Assembly (NCBI GenBank): GCA_002497075.1 | Contig: DAML01000012.1 | Span: 47,117 to 111,116 of the forward strand | Source of the DNA: Methanomassiliicoccaceae archaeon UBA472 | GTDB lineage: Archaea; Thermoplasmatota; Thermoplasmata; Methanomassiliicoccales; UBA472 | Direction: 5' to 3' | DNA: 64,000 nt | In this document: one piece after another, positions 9,458 to 17,261 of the stretch | Position numbering within the stretch: the first letter of the stretch is position 1 | Layout of the letters: each line of letters begins with the position of its first letter | Program-made: the position numbers and the translations under genes | The notes under the pieces: generated by a model | Told to the model about the DNA's origin: nothing | The model's input: only the letters and a program-made list of their open reading frames with translations | Database searches by the model: none

Positions 9458-9871
9458 ATGCATCTGGACCTTTGGATACCGATCTTAATATGGCTAGCGA
9501 TAGGCGCGGGGATCGCTTTCTACCTCTACCGGCTCATGGACAAGGAAGGCAAGGTGGAGGTCATCTGGGTGGTGATCGGCTTCCTTCTTTCCGTGCTCGG
9601 CCTCATGGCCTTCATCGGAGCGCGCACCATGAAGGAGAAGGACAGGGATAAGGCCGTGGACCCTAAGAGCTACCAGCCTCCGGAGTACAAGCTCAAGGAT
9701 GAGGAGCCGAAGGAGAAGGCGAAGGAAGAGAAGAAGCCTGAACCTGCCCCTGAACCGAAGAAGAAGGAGGTCAAGCAGATCGAGGGCATCCCGAGGTGCC
9801 CTGATTGCGGCGCGGCCATATCCTCCTCGGACGAACGCTGCCGGGACTGCGGCGCTAAGCTCAAGGACTGA
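9458..9871 (+). CDS. Membrane-anchored zinc-ribbon protein
   Basis: A 137-residue protein with two N-terminal membrane helices (about 5-25 and 35-55), a highly charged Lys/Glu/Pro linker (about 58-110), and a C-terminal zinc ribbon with two CxxC knuckles, CPDCG and CRDCG. The arrangement places the ribbon in the cytoplasm. It starts with ATG downstream of an AT-rich region shared divergently with the frameshifted gene. Role unknown; the ribbon may bind protein or nucleic acid. Confidence 0.75.
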   Translation: MHLDLWIPILIWLAIGAGIAFYLYRLMDKEGKVEVIWVVIGFLLSVLGLMAFIGARTMKEKDRDKAVDPKSYQPPEYKLKDEEPKEKAKEEKKPEPAPEPKKKEVKQIEGIPRCPDCGAAISSSDERCRDCGAKLKD

Positions 9872-9908
9872 GGAAACCCTTTTTATCCCCGGGCAGGATG
9901 CCCTAGGC

Positions 9909-10685
9909 ATGCTTCCCGAGGGCTCCCTGGTTTATCTTTTGGACGAGAAGGGCAAGAGGACCTGGCTGGTCCTCAACAAGGGAATGCTGAAGTTGGGCGC
10001 CATGGGCGTGGTCGACGGCGACAAGCTGCTGGCGGCCGAGGACGGTTCCGAACTTACGCTAGCTGGCAAACGGTTCTGGATACTCGTTCCGGGCGCGTCA
10101 GAGATGATGTCGTCGGTGGAACGAGGCGCCCAGGTCATCACCCCCAAGGACGCGGCGACGATCCTGATGGAGCTCAACGTCAAGTCCGGAGACACGGTCC
10201 TGGAGGCCGGTGTTGGTTCGGCCGCTTTGACGATCGCATTGCTGAACCAGGTCCGCCCGTGGGGTAAGGTGGTCTCCATGGAAATACGCCCGGAGTTCGC
10301 TGAAAAGGGGAAGAGGAACGTGGTCAAGGCCGGTCTAGCGGACGCGTGGCGTCTGGAGCTCGGCGACATCCGAAAGGACCGCCTGGACATCGCCGCGGAC
10401 GCGGCGGTGCTGGACATGCCGGACCCCTGGGACGCCCTGGACAACGTTTCCTTGATGCTCAGGAACGGCGGGCGCTTCTGCGCCTACGTCCCGAACACCA
10501 ACCAGCTGGAGGAGATAGTCCGGCAGCTGCGCAGGAAGGGTTTCGTGGAGATCCGCAGCTACGAGAACATGCAGCGGGAGATGGTGGTGCACGAGATGGG
10601 CGTCCGTCCGTCCTACGAAACGCTGGGCCACACGGGATACCTGGTGTTCGCCAGAAAGGTGCGGTCCGAACCCGCATCCCATTGA
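9909..10685 (+). CDS. trmI: tRNA (adenine-N1)-methyltransferase TrmI family
   Basis: SAM-dependent methyltransferase that makes m1A at position 57/58 in the T-loop of archaeal tRNA. The 258-residue protein has the N-terminal beta domain (1-70), SAM motif I VLEAGVGSAALT (97-108), an acidic SMEIRPEF motif II, and the DMPDPW catalytic-site motif. The frame is open further upstream, but that part overlaps the zinc-ribbon gene. ATG at 9909 is preceded by a TATA-like CTTTTTATC at about 9879-9888, so a leaderless start is likely. Confidence 0.92.
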   Translation: MLPEGSLVYLLDEKGKRTWLVLNKGMLKLGAMGVVDGDKLLAAEDGSELTLAGKRFWILVPGASEMMSSVERGAQVITPKDAATILMELNVKSGDTVLEAGVGSAALTIALLNQVRPWGKVVSMEIRPEFAEKGKRNVVKAGLADAWRLELGDIRKDRLDIAADAAVLDMPDPWDALDNVSLMLRNGGRFCAYVPNTNQLEEIVRQLRRKGFVEIRSYENMQREMVVHEMGVRPSYETLGHTGYLVFARKVRSEPASH

Positions 10686-10741
10686 CCGGGATGACCCGGA
10701 ATTTCGATATGGACCGGTTGTTCATCGGAGCCGTCAAGCGC

Positions 10742-10984
10742 TCACAGAAAATGCTGCCTCAGCCTTCTGGATATGGACCGGCGAAGCTTGGTCCTGGACA
10801 TGAACGCCTCGACCTTCGCCCTGAGCACGACGATCTGAACCGTGTATCCGCGGAAGGTGGTGTTCATCTTGAAATGGCCGTGGAGGAATAGGAAGGAAAA
10901 GATGGACATGGCGCAGAGACCGGCGAATATCAGCAGCGTCTCGAGGAACAAGATGTCGGTTCTATCGATCAGTAAAGTGTCCAT
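10742..10984 (-). CDS. Small hypothetical membrane protein
   Basis: An 80-residue product starts MDTLLIDRTDILFLETLLIF, has one or two hydrophobic helices in the first half, and a very basic C-terminal tail (KLRRSISRRLRQ). A TATA-like GCTAAAATATCC lies about 50 bp upstream on the same strand. No family recognised. It stands alone between trmI and marC, so the call rests on composition and promoter only. Confidence 0.5.
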   Translation of the reverse strand: MDTLLIDRTDILFLETLLIFAGLCAMSIFSFLFLHGHFKMNTTFRGYTVQIVVLRAKVEAFMSRTKLRRSISRRLRQHFL

Positions 10985-11194
10985 CTGCCGCTGTTCTCCG
11001 ATGTCTTGCTGGGGTCAAGACATTTGACGGATATTTTAGCGTTCCTCCCGGCTTAACTTGAGCCGAACTCGATGATAGGCCGGGGAGCGCCGGCAGGGCA
11101 AGGACGCTGAGACAGCCTTCGCATGCTCCAGATCAGCAGGCCACCCGCCAGGCACTTGCTCATGATTATATACCCAAAGATTTGTTCAAGGGAC
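10985..11194. other. Intergenic region without a recognised gene
   Basis: This spacer carries the minus-strand TATA-like box of the small membrane gene (about 11030-11042) and, at about 11165-11175, the TATA-like ATTATATACC that precedes marC. The G+C-rich middle (11060-11150) contains no convincing reading frame, tRNA or strong hairpin that I could see. Confidence 0.4.
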
Positions 11195-11842
11195 ATGGAC
11201 CTGGCCTTCGCGATAACCGCCTTCGCCTCCATATTCGCCATCATGAACCCGGTGGGCAACATCCCGGTGTTCGTAGCCATCACCGAAGGCTATACGCCGG
11301 AGCTGAAGCGCAAGGTCCGCAATAAGGTCTGCATAGTCGCCGGAGGCATACTGGTGGTCTTCGCCCTTTTCGGCAATTACATCTTCGACCTCTATGGCAT
11401 CACCATACCGGCCTTCAAGATAGCCGGTGGGGCGCTGCTCTTCTCCATCGCCTTCACCATGACCAAGGGGCAGCTGACCAAGGCCAAGATGACCGACGAG
11501 GAGGAGAAGGAGGCCACGGAAAAGGAGGAGGTAGGCGTCGTTCCCCTGGGAATTCCGCTCTTCGCCGGACCGGGCGCCATCACCACGGTCATGATCTATG
11601 TCTCCTACGCCCTGGACTCGCCGGAACCGACGACCAACTTCCTCTTCATTTTCCTAGGGATACTGGCCACCGTGGTCATATCGTTCATACTGCTGAAGTA
11701 TGCCGATCCGTTGTTCAACCGCATGGGAAAGAGCGGGACCATGGCCTTCACCAGGATCATGGGTCTGCTGCTCGCGGCCATGGCCGTGGAGTTCATTCTG
11801 TCCGGCACCTTCGAGGCGGTGTCCCACTATTGGGGCATCTGA
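11195..11842 (+). CDS. MarC family integral membrane protein
   Basis: MarC/UPF0056 proteins are six-helix membrane proteins of uncertain transport role; the old link to multiple antibiotic resistance was not confirmed. The N-terminus MDLAFAITAFASIFAIMNPV and the NPVGNIPVF segment are family hallmarks, as is PLGIPLFAGPGAITT in the middle. The charged cytoplasmic loop EEEKEATEKEE separates helices 3 and 4. The frame opens at 11123, but the TATA box at about 11168 places the start at ATG 11195 with almost no leader. Confidence 0.9.
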   Translation: MDLAFAITAFASIFAIMNPVGNIPVFVAITEGYTPELKRKVRNKVCIVAGGILVVFALFGNYIFDLYGITIPAFKIAGGALLFSIAFTMTKGQLTKAKMTDEEEKEATEKEEVGVVPLGIPLFAGPGAITTVMIYVSYALDSPEPTTNFLFIFLGILATVVISFILLKYADPLFNRMGKSGTMAFTRIMGLLLAAMAVEFILSGTFEAVSHYWGI

Positions 11843-11894
11843 GTAAAAGGCAGAAGATTAATTACTGAAGGGCGATTCCTCAACCGGTGCATCA

Positions 11895-12134
11895 ATGGTT
11901 GTGGCAGAGATAAGGATCGAGCTCAAGCCGGGAGTGGCTGACCCGGAGGGCAAGAACACCAAGAAGGCCCTCGAACTGCTTGGTTTCAATGATATCAAAG
12001 GAGTGCGCTCCATCAAGATGTTCGAGATCGAGATGGACGCCGACCCGGCCGTCGCCCGCAAGGAGTGCGAGGAGATGTGCCGAAAGCTGCTGGCCAACCC
12101 GGTCATCCAAAAGTTCAGGGTCGACCTCAGGTGA
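11895..12134 (+). CDS. purS: Phosphoribosylformylglycinamidine synthase subunit PurS
   Basis: Small subunit of the three-part FGAM synthase (step 4 of de novo purine synthesis), which bridges PurL and PurQ. The 79 residues show the standard EIRIELKPGVADPEGKN start and a KMFEIEMDAD strand. It heads the purS-purL-purQ operon. Its TGA stop is five bases before the purL ATG and overlaps a GTG in the purL frame. A TATA-like box lies in the AT-rich stretch near 11855-11865. Confidence 0.95.
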   Translation: MVVAEIRIELKPGVADPEGKNTKKALELLGFNDIKGVRSIKMFEIEMDADPAVARKECEEMCRKLLANPVIQKFRVDLR

Positions 12135-12139
12135 AGGTC

Positions 12140-14452
12140 ATGGCCCTGGACCACTTATTCTTCAAGCGCGACGTGCCCTTCCGCCTGGTGGAGATAGACC
12201 TGGCCAAGGCCACGGACGATGAGCTAAAGGTACTGAGCAAGGAGATGGGGTTATCCCTCTCTTTGGACGAGATGAAGCGCATACGCGATCATTTCGTTTC
12301 GCTTGGACGACGCCCCACGGACGTTGAGCTTGAGTCCATCGCCCAAGCCTGGAGCGAGCACTGCTGCTACAAGTCCTCCAAGGTCATCCTGCGCGAACAC
12401 ATCTTTGGAATTGATAACGGCAAGGTTCTGTCGCGCGGCGACGCCGGGGTCATGGAGTTCGATGACGAGTACGGCTATGCGCTGAGGATAGAGAGCCACA
12501 ATCATCCTTCGGCGATAGAGCCTTACGGCGGCGCGGCCACCGGCATCGGCGGCATCGTTCGTGACGTATTGTGTATGGGTGCGCAGCCAGTGGCGCTCAT
12601 CGATCCGCTCTTCTTCGGCCCGATAGATTTTAAAGGCGAGCTGCCCGCCGGTTCCAAGACGCCTAAGTACCTGGTATCTGGGGTTGTCGCTGGAATACGT
12701 GATTACGGCAACCGCATCGGCATACCGACCGTCTGCGGCGGCCTGTACTTTGATGAATCGTACTTAGGCAACTGCCTGGTGAACGTCGGCTGCGTTGGAA
12801 TCGTTAAAAAGAAGGACCTGCGCAACAACGCCGTCGGTGGCGTTGGCGATTACCTCATACTCTGCGGCGGGCGCACCGGCCGGGACGGTATACACGGCGT
12901 CACATTCGCTTCCGCTGAGCTGAGCTCCAAGTCCGAGGATGAGAGCCGCGGGGCGGTTCAGCTCGGCGATCCGATAACCAAGGAGCCGCTCATTCATGCT
13001 TGCTTAGAGGTCAACTCGCTCGGACTCATCAATGGGATGAAGGATCTGGGTGGCGGAGGACTTTCCTGCGTGGTCGGTGAGATGGCCCTGTCCGGAGGAT
13101 GCGGCGCCGAGGTCGATCTGGATAAAGTTCCGTTAAAGGAAAGCGGTCTGGCCCCCTGGGAAGTTTGGGTCTCCGAATCGCAGGAGCGCATGATGCTCGC
13201 GGCGTCCGAAGAGAACGTCGAACGCATCCTGGACCTGTTCGCCATGTGGGACGTGGACGCCACCGTTATCGGTAAGGTCGTTCCTGGCAATCGTGTCACT
13301 CTGAAATGGCTTGGAGTACAGGTCTTCCAGGTGGACCTGGAGTTCCTGACCAAGGGACCGGAGTATTGCAGGCCGTGCAAGATCGAGACCCCTTCCAAGA
13401 CCATCAAGGAAGAGAGGCCGCTGCTGCCGGATACGAAGACGGTTCTCCTGGACCTGCTGGCCGACCCGAACATAGCCAGCAAGGAGTGGGTGTTCCGCAT
13501 GTACGATCACGAGGTGCGTGGCGGCACCGTCATCAAGCCGGCCTCCGGCGTGATGAACAAGGGCGGTCCCTCGGACGCCATGGTCATCAAGCCCCTGCCG
13601 GACCGGGAGAGGGGATTGGCACTGGCCATCGGAGTTAACCCCTGGTTCTGCGGGCTGGACGCTTACCGCGGAGGCATGGCCTCGATAGATGAGGCGTGCC
13701 GCAACATCATCGCCGTGGGCGGCTATCCTGACTCGTTCACGGACTGCCTAAACTTCGGCAACCCGGAGAAGCCTGAGCGCCTCGGGGAGCTGAAGCAGGC
13801 CGTGGCCGGGATGGGCGATCTGGCTAGGTTCCTGAACCTGCCGGTCCCGTCCGGGAACGTTTCCCTGTACAACGAAACTTCCCGCGGTTCAGTGCTCCCC
13901 ACGCCGACCGTGCTCGGCCTGGGCATAGTGGAGGACGTGCGCAAGTGCGTCACCACCGACCTGAAGAAGGAGGGCAACCTGCTCTACCTGGTCGGGGAGA
14001 CCAAGGAGGAGTTCGGCGGTTCGGCCGTCTACCGCAGATATGGCGGAAAGGGCGGCGTCGTCCCGGAGGTGGTCCCGGAACGGTTGAAACGGTCAATGGA
14101 CGAGATGCACACCGCCATGCAGAAAGGGCTGATCAGGTCCTGCCACGACGTCTCCGACGGCGGTATCGCCGTGGCCGTCGCCGAGATGTGCCTGGGCGGC
14201 AACATTGGCGCTCACGTGAGCACTGGTTACGACCGCTGGTACCTGTTCTCGGAGAGCAGCACCCGCTGGATCGTGGAGATCGAGCCGTCCAAGAAAAAAG
14301 AGTTCCTGGCCAGCATGACCGTGCCGGTGATGGAGCTTGGGAAGGTAGGCGGCAGGTCCCTGCGCGTCAAGGACCGCTGCATGCTTGTCAACGTGAGCTT
14401 GAACGAAATGAGAAAGGCCTGGAGCGGCGCGCTCCCGAAGCTGATGGGGTGA
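12140..14452 (+). CDS. purL: Phosphoribosylformylglycinamidine synthase subunit PurL
   Basis: Synthetase subunit converting FGAR to FGAM with ATP and ammonia supplied by PurQ. The 770 residues fit the small, stand-alone PurL. The signature SHNHPSAIEPYGGAATGIGG lies near residue 118, with SEHCCYKSS near 75 and DLGGGGLSCVVGEMA near 300. The frame is open back to 12065, but ATG at 12140 is preferred because GGTG lies seven bases upstream; GTG at 12131, overlapping the purS stop, is an alternative. Confidence 0.95.
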   Translation: MALDHLFFKRDVPFRLVEIDLAKATDDELKVLSKEMGLSLSLDEMKRIRDHFVSLGRRPTDVELESIAQAWSEHCCYKSSKVILREHIFGIDNGKVLSRGDAGVMEFDDEYGYALRIESHNHPSAIEPYGGAATGIGGIVRDVLCMGAQPVALIDPLFFGPIDFKGELPAGSKTPKYLVSGVVAGIRDYGNRIGIPTVCGGLYFDESYLGNCLVNVGCVGIVKKKDLRNNAVGGVGDYLILCGGRTGRDGIHGVTFASAELSSKSEDESRGAVQLGDPITKEPLIHACLEVNSLGLINGMKDLGGGGLSCVVGEMALSGGCGAEVDLDKVPLKESGLAPWEVWVSESQERMMLAASEENVERILDLFAMWDVDATVIGKVVPGNRVTLKWLGVQVFQVDLEFLTKGPEYCRPCKIETPSKTIKEERPLLPDTKTVLLDLLADPNIASKEWVFRMYDHEVRGGTVIKPASGVMNKGGPSDAMVIKPLPDRERGLALAIGVNPWFCGLDAYRGGMASIDEACRNIIAVGGYPDSFTDCLNFGNPEKPERLGELKQAVAGMGDLARFLNLPVPSGNVSLYNETSRGSVLPTPTVLGLGIVEDVRKCVTTDLKKEGNLLYLVGETKEEFGGSAVYRRYGGKGGVVPEVVPERLKRSMDEMHTAMQKGLIRSCHDVSDGGIAVAVAEMCLGGNIGAHVSTGYDRWYLFSESSTRWIVEIEPSKKKEFLASMTVPVMELGKVGGRSLRVKDRCMLVNVSLNEMRKAWSGALPKLMG

Positions 14453-14456
14453 ACAG

Positions 14457-15272
14457 ATGAAGGACGTCAAGGTCTGCGTGCTAAGGATAGAGGGTACGAA
14501 CTGCGAGGACGAGGCCGCACATGCCTTCGCCTCCGTCGGAGCGTCCCCGGAGAAGGTTCACCTGAAGCAGCTGCTCGGTCAATGTCCGGCCGACCTGAAA
14601 CGCGATCTGGGCAGCTATGACATCCTGATGCTTCCAGGAGGTTTCTCCGCCGGCGATTACGTGCGCGCCGGGGCGATATTCGCGGCGCGCATGAAGAGCG
14701 GGCTGAAGAAGGACATCGTTCGGTTCGTGGAAGACGGGAAGCCAGTGCTCGGCGTCTGCAACGGATTCCAGATACTGGTGGAGCTGGGATTGCTCCCGGC
14801 CATGGACGGCACCATGTCCGAGGCGCCGGAGGCGGCTCTTTACACCAATGATTCCGGGCGTTTCGAATGCCGGCCCACATTGCTCAGGCAGGAGAAGAAG
14901 GGGAAGAGCGTCTTCACCTCACGCATCCCGAAAGGCTCGGTCGTGATGTACCCGTCCGCCCACGCGGAAGGGAAGCTCATGTTCCCCCAGTCCAAGCAGA
15001 GCAAGATGCTGAATAAGCTTCTCGATAACGACCAGGTCATGTTCCGCTACGTTGATCCGGAGGGGGAGTACGCCGGATACCCCTGGTGCCCGAACGGCTC
15101 GCTGTACAACATCGCCGGGATATGCAATCCCGCCGGGAACGTGTTGGGCATGATGCCCCATCCCGAACGGGTGCTGAAAAGGGAGACGCACCCTGATTGG
15201 ACGAGGGCGAAGTGGAAGGAGGACGGCGACGGGCTGTCCATCTTCCGTTCCGCCGTGAACAGCGTGAAGTGA
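14457..15272 (+). CDS. purQ: Phosphoribosylformylglycinamidine synthase subunit PurQ (glutaminase)
   Basis: Class I glutamine amidotransferase that releases ammonia for PurL. It is 271 residues long, as in archaea, with the oxyanion strand LPGGFSAGDY, the nucleophile cysteine in GVCNGFQ (about residue 101) and the His-Glu pair in MPHPER (about 234-239). It begins four bases after the purL stop. It converges with the riboflavin kinase gene with no intervening base. Confidence 0.95.
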   Translation: MKDVKVCVLRIEGTNCEDEAAHAFASVGASPEKVHLKQLLGQCPADLKRDLGSYDILMLPGGFSAGDYVRAGAIFAARMKSGLKKDIVRFVEDGKPVLGVCNGFQILVELGLLPAMDGTMSEAPEAALYTNDSGRFECRPTLLRQEKKGKSVFTSRIPKGSVVMYPSAHAEGKLMFPQSKQSKMLNKLLDNDQVMFRYVDPEGEYAGYPWCPNGSLYNIAGICNPAGNVLGMMPHPERVLKRETHPDWTRAKWKEDGDGLSIFRSAVNSVK

Positions 15273-15956
15273 TCAGAAGTTGAGGTGGATGCGGACCTCG
15301 ATCAGGTCCCCGTCCTCCAGTCCGAGCGTCCGACGCAGGTGGAACTTGCAGACCACTTCCAGCACGTCCTCGTAGTGCGATCTCCGCGGTAAAACGACCG
15401 CGCACTCTATGTTCTGGATGCTGGCCGGGATGCAATGCACGTCGCCGAACGTCCGCCCGTTGCGCTCGAACCCCTTGATGTCGATGGTTCGTCCGTTGCG
15501 CAGGGTGTCCAGCTTGTGATGCTCGGTCGGGAGAAGTTTCACGTTGAGCGTTCCCTCGTAAGGCTTGAAGCCCAGTTTCTCCACGAACTGCTCCATGTAG
15601 CCCGATTGCGTCACGTAGTACTGGCCTTCGCCCATGCCCTCGACGACGGTGCCCTTGATCACCAGCTCGTCCTTCATCTCGAATATCTTCTGGTACTCGA
15701 TGTACTCCTTGCGCAGCATGTCCGACCCCTTGGAGGTTATGCGGATGCGCTGCCTTCGAGCGCCAAGGTCCCGCTCGATGAGATTCCCGTCCAGGAGCTC
15801 CAGGATACGTTTCGACGCCGACTGCTGGGACATGTCCAGCATGTCCCCGAGCTCCCTAGATGAAAGGGCGACGTAATCGTGCAATCCCCCCATGAGCGCG
15901 ATGCGCCTGAGGGCGGTAACGAACTTCTCGTCGTTCTCTGGCTCCAAAGGTAACAA
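15273..15956 (-). CDS. rbkR: Bifunctional HTH regulator / CTP-dependent riboflavin kinase (RbkR type)
   Basis: The C-terminal half (about 90-227) is the archaeal RibK fold that phosphorylates riboflavin to FMN with CTP; GEGQYYVTQSGY and KPYEGTLNVKL are visible substrate-site segments. The N-terminal half (about 10-80) is a winged helix with SSRELGDMLDMSQQSASKRI. This fusion is known in archaea as RbkR, which also represses riboflavin genes. The start is TTG at 15956, or TTG at 15947 which has better spacing from GGGGAG. A perfect inverted repeat lies about 30 bp upstream. Confidence 0.92.
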   Translation of the reverse strand: MLPLEPENDEKFVTALRRIALMGGLHDYVALSSRELGDMLDMSQQSASKRILELLDGNLIERDLGARRQRIRITSKGSDMLRKEYIEYQKIFEMKDELVIKGTVVEGMGEGQYYVTQSGYMEQFVEKLGFKPYEGTLNVKLLPTEHHKLDTLRNGRTIDIKGFERNGRTFGDVHCIPASIQNIECAVVLPRRSHYEDVLEVVCKFHLRRTLGLEDGDLIEVRIHLNF

Positions 15957-15982
15957 CTCCCCGACCTGCTACTCCGTAATCC

Positions 15983-15994
15983 GTAATAGATTAC
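15983..15994. promoter_or_regulatory. Inverted repeat GTAAT-AG-ATTAC, candidate RbkR operator
   Basis: A perfect five-base-arm dyad lies in the 120-bp divergent region between rbkR and the marker-8 gene. A partial copy of its right part, TTAATAGATTGCT, occurs at about 16018-16030. Autoregulation by the HTH domain of RbkR is an inference from position only. Confidence 0.4.
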
Positions 15995-16076
15995 TTTCCT
16001 GGTTATCGCTTATCTCCATTAATAGATTGCTAGGCGGGCGCAGGATTGATATCGCCTCATCCCTTTCCCGAGCGTG

Positions 16077-16901
16077 ATGACGAAGGACCGGCATGTCATG
16101 GAAGTCCTTGGACTGTCCAGGGTGGTCGTGGAGAACGGTGTTGTGGTCGATGTGAGCGAACCACGGGTCGAGTTCTGCCCCCTTTTCTACAAGCACCGGG
16201 GCATCGAGAAGCTGACCAAGGAAAGCATACGCGAGAACGTGGAGTTCCGCATTAGGGACTTCGGCATCTTCACCGAACGAAGGGAGATGCGCATGAAGGA
16301 CTTCCTGAGCTTCGGCATCTCCGAGATCATGAGCATGTGCGTTACCAAAGGGATATTGGACTGTTCAGTGTGCGTCTGCGATGGTTCCGGCACGGCCGTG
16401 GTGGAAGACCCGGAGCTCATTCAGGGCATAGGCGGAAGGATCTCCGGCATCGTGGAGACCACCCCGCTGCAGAAGGTCATTAATGAGATAGGCCGGGACC
16501 GCGTCCTCGACCCGCATACGGCGAGGATCGACCAAGTGGCCGGAACCCGCAAGGCATGGGACATGGGCTACCGGAAGATAGGTGTCACCGTGGTCAGGGG
16601 CAACGAGGCGGCCCTCCTGAGGAAGGAGTTCGGTGAACATGTGGTGCTCTTCGCCGTTCACACGTCCGGCGTAACGGAAGAGGACGCCAAGGTCCTTTAT
16701 GAGAACTGCGACATCGTGACCGCTTGCGCCTCCAAGCCGATGTGGGAACTCGGCAAGAAACGGGGCGCCGAGCAGATCGGGACCAAGGTGCCGGTCTTTG
16801 CGATCACCGCCCGCGGAAAGGAGATCTGCGATATCAGGCTGAAGCAGATAAATAAGGAGGCAAGGAGCGGACCTGACGATCCCGCCCGGCCGCTGATCTG
16901 A
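16077..16901 (+). CDS. DUF2099 / methanogenesis marker protein 8
   Basis: The 274-residue protein matches the DUF2099 family, called putative methanogenesis marker 8 because its distribution follows methanogens. Recognisable segments are EVLGLSRVVVENGVVVDV, VEFCPLF, and the cysteine cluster DCSVCVCDGSGTAVV, then GIGGRISGIVETTP and CASKPMWELG. Biochemical role is unknown; the cysteines could bind a metal. GTG at 16074 directly precedes ATG 16077; I chose the ATG. It is divergent from rbkR. Confidence 0.82.
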   Translation: MTKDRHVMEVLGLSRVVVENGVVVDVSEPRVEFCPLFYKHRGIEKLTKESIRENVEFRIRDFGIFTERREMRMKDFLSFGISEIMSMCVTKGILDCSVCVCDGSGTAVVEDPELIQGIGGRISGIVETTPLQKVINEIGRDRVLDPHTARIDQVAGTRKAWDMGYRKIGVTVVRGNEAALLRKEFGEHVVLFAVHTSGVTEEDAKVLYENCDIVTACASKPMWELGKKRGAEQIGTKVPVFAITARGKEICDIRLKQINKEARSGPDDPARPLI

Positions 16902-17255
16902 TCATTCCTCTATGACCAGACGCTTTCGTGAGCGCAGGAAGATGGCGCGAACGCCTTCCTGCCTCATTTTACGCCTAAGAATGTAATCGTTGGTGACCAC
17001 CATGGCCCCCAAAGCTTTAGCCACTTCGAGCACGCCGGCGTCGCCCTGGGTGGACGTTTCGTAGCGGATGTACTTTCCGGCCAGCTTCAGGGCGACCTGG
17101 GCATGCTTGCTATCGGAACGTTTCAATTCGCCGATGACCGGCCCCGGAACGTACGCTTCGAACTCCCCGAAAAGGTTCGCCAGCTCCAGGTCCAAGTTCA
17201 TCTTGAACTCGAAGGGCATGAGAAGCGCGTTGGTGTCCAGGACCACCTTCTGCAT
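16902..17255 (-). CDS. PIN-domain protein (FCF1/UTP24-like predicted ribonuclease)
   Basis: A 117-residue PIN domain with the acidic residues expected at the Mg2+ site: LDTNALLMP (Asp7), VIGELKR (Glu43), and VTNDYILRRK near residue 90. The small archaeal group linked to aIF2-gamma genes is related to eukaryotic Fcf1/Utp24 of rRNA processing, so a ribosome-maturation nuclease is likely. It follows aIF2-gamma by six bases and completes the S6e-aIF2gamma-PIN operon. No antitoxin gene is adjacent, which speaks against a VapC toxin. Confidence 0.85.
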   Translation of the reverse strand: MQKVVLDTNALLMPFEFKMNLDLELANLFGEFEAYVPGPVIGELKRSDSKHAQVALKLAGKYIRYETSTQGDAGVLEVAKALGAMVVTNDYILRRKMRQEGVRAIFLRSRKRLVIEE

Positions 17256-17261
17256 GAAGCC

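Noticed and set aside
16902..17255. VapC toxin of a toxin-antitoxin pair
   Set aside because: No antitoxin gene adjoins it, and its place in the S6e-aIF2gamma operon fits the FCF1-like housekeeping PIN family.
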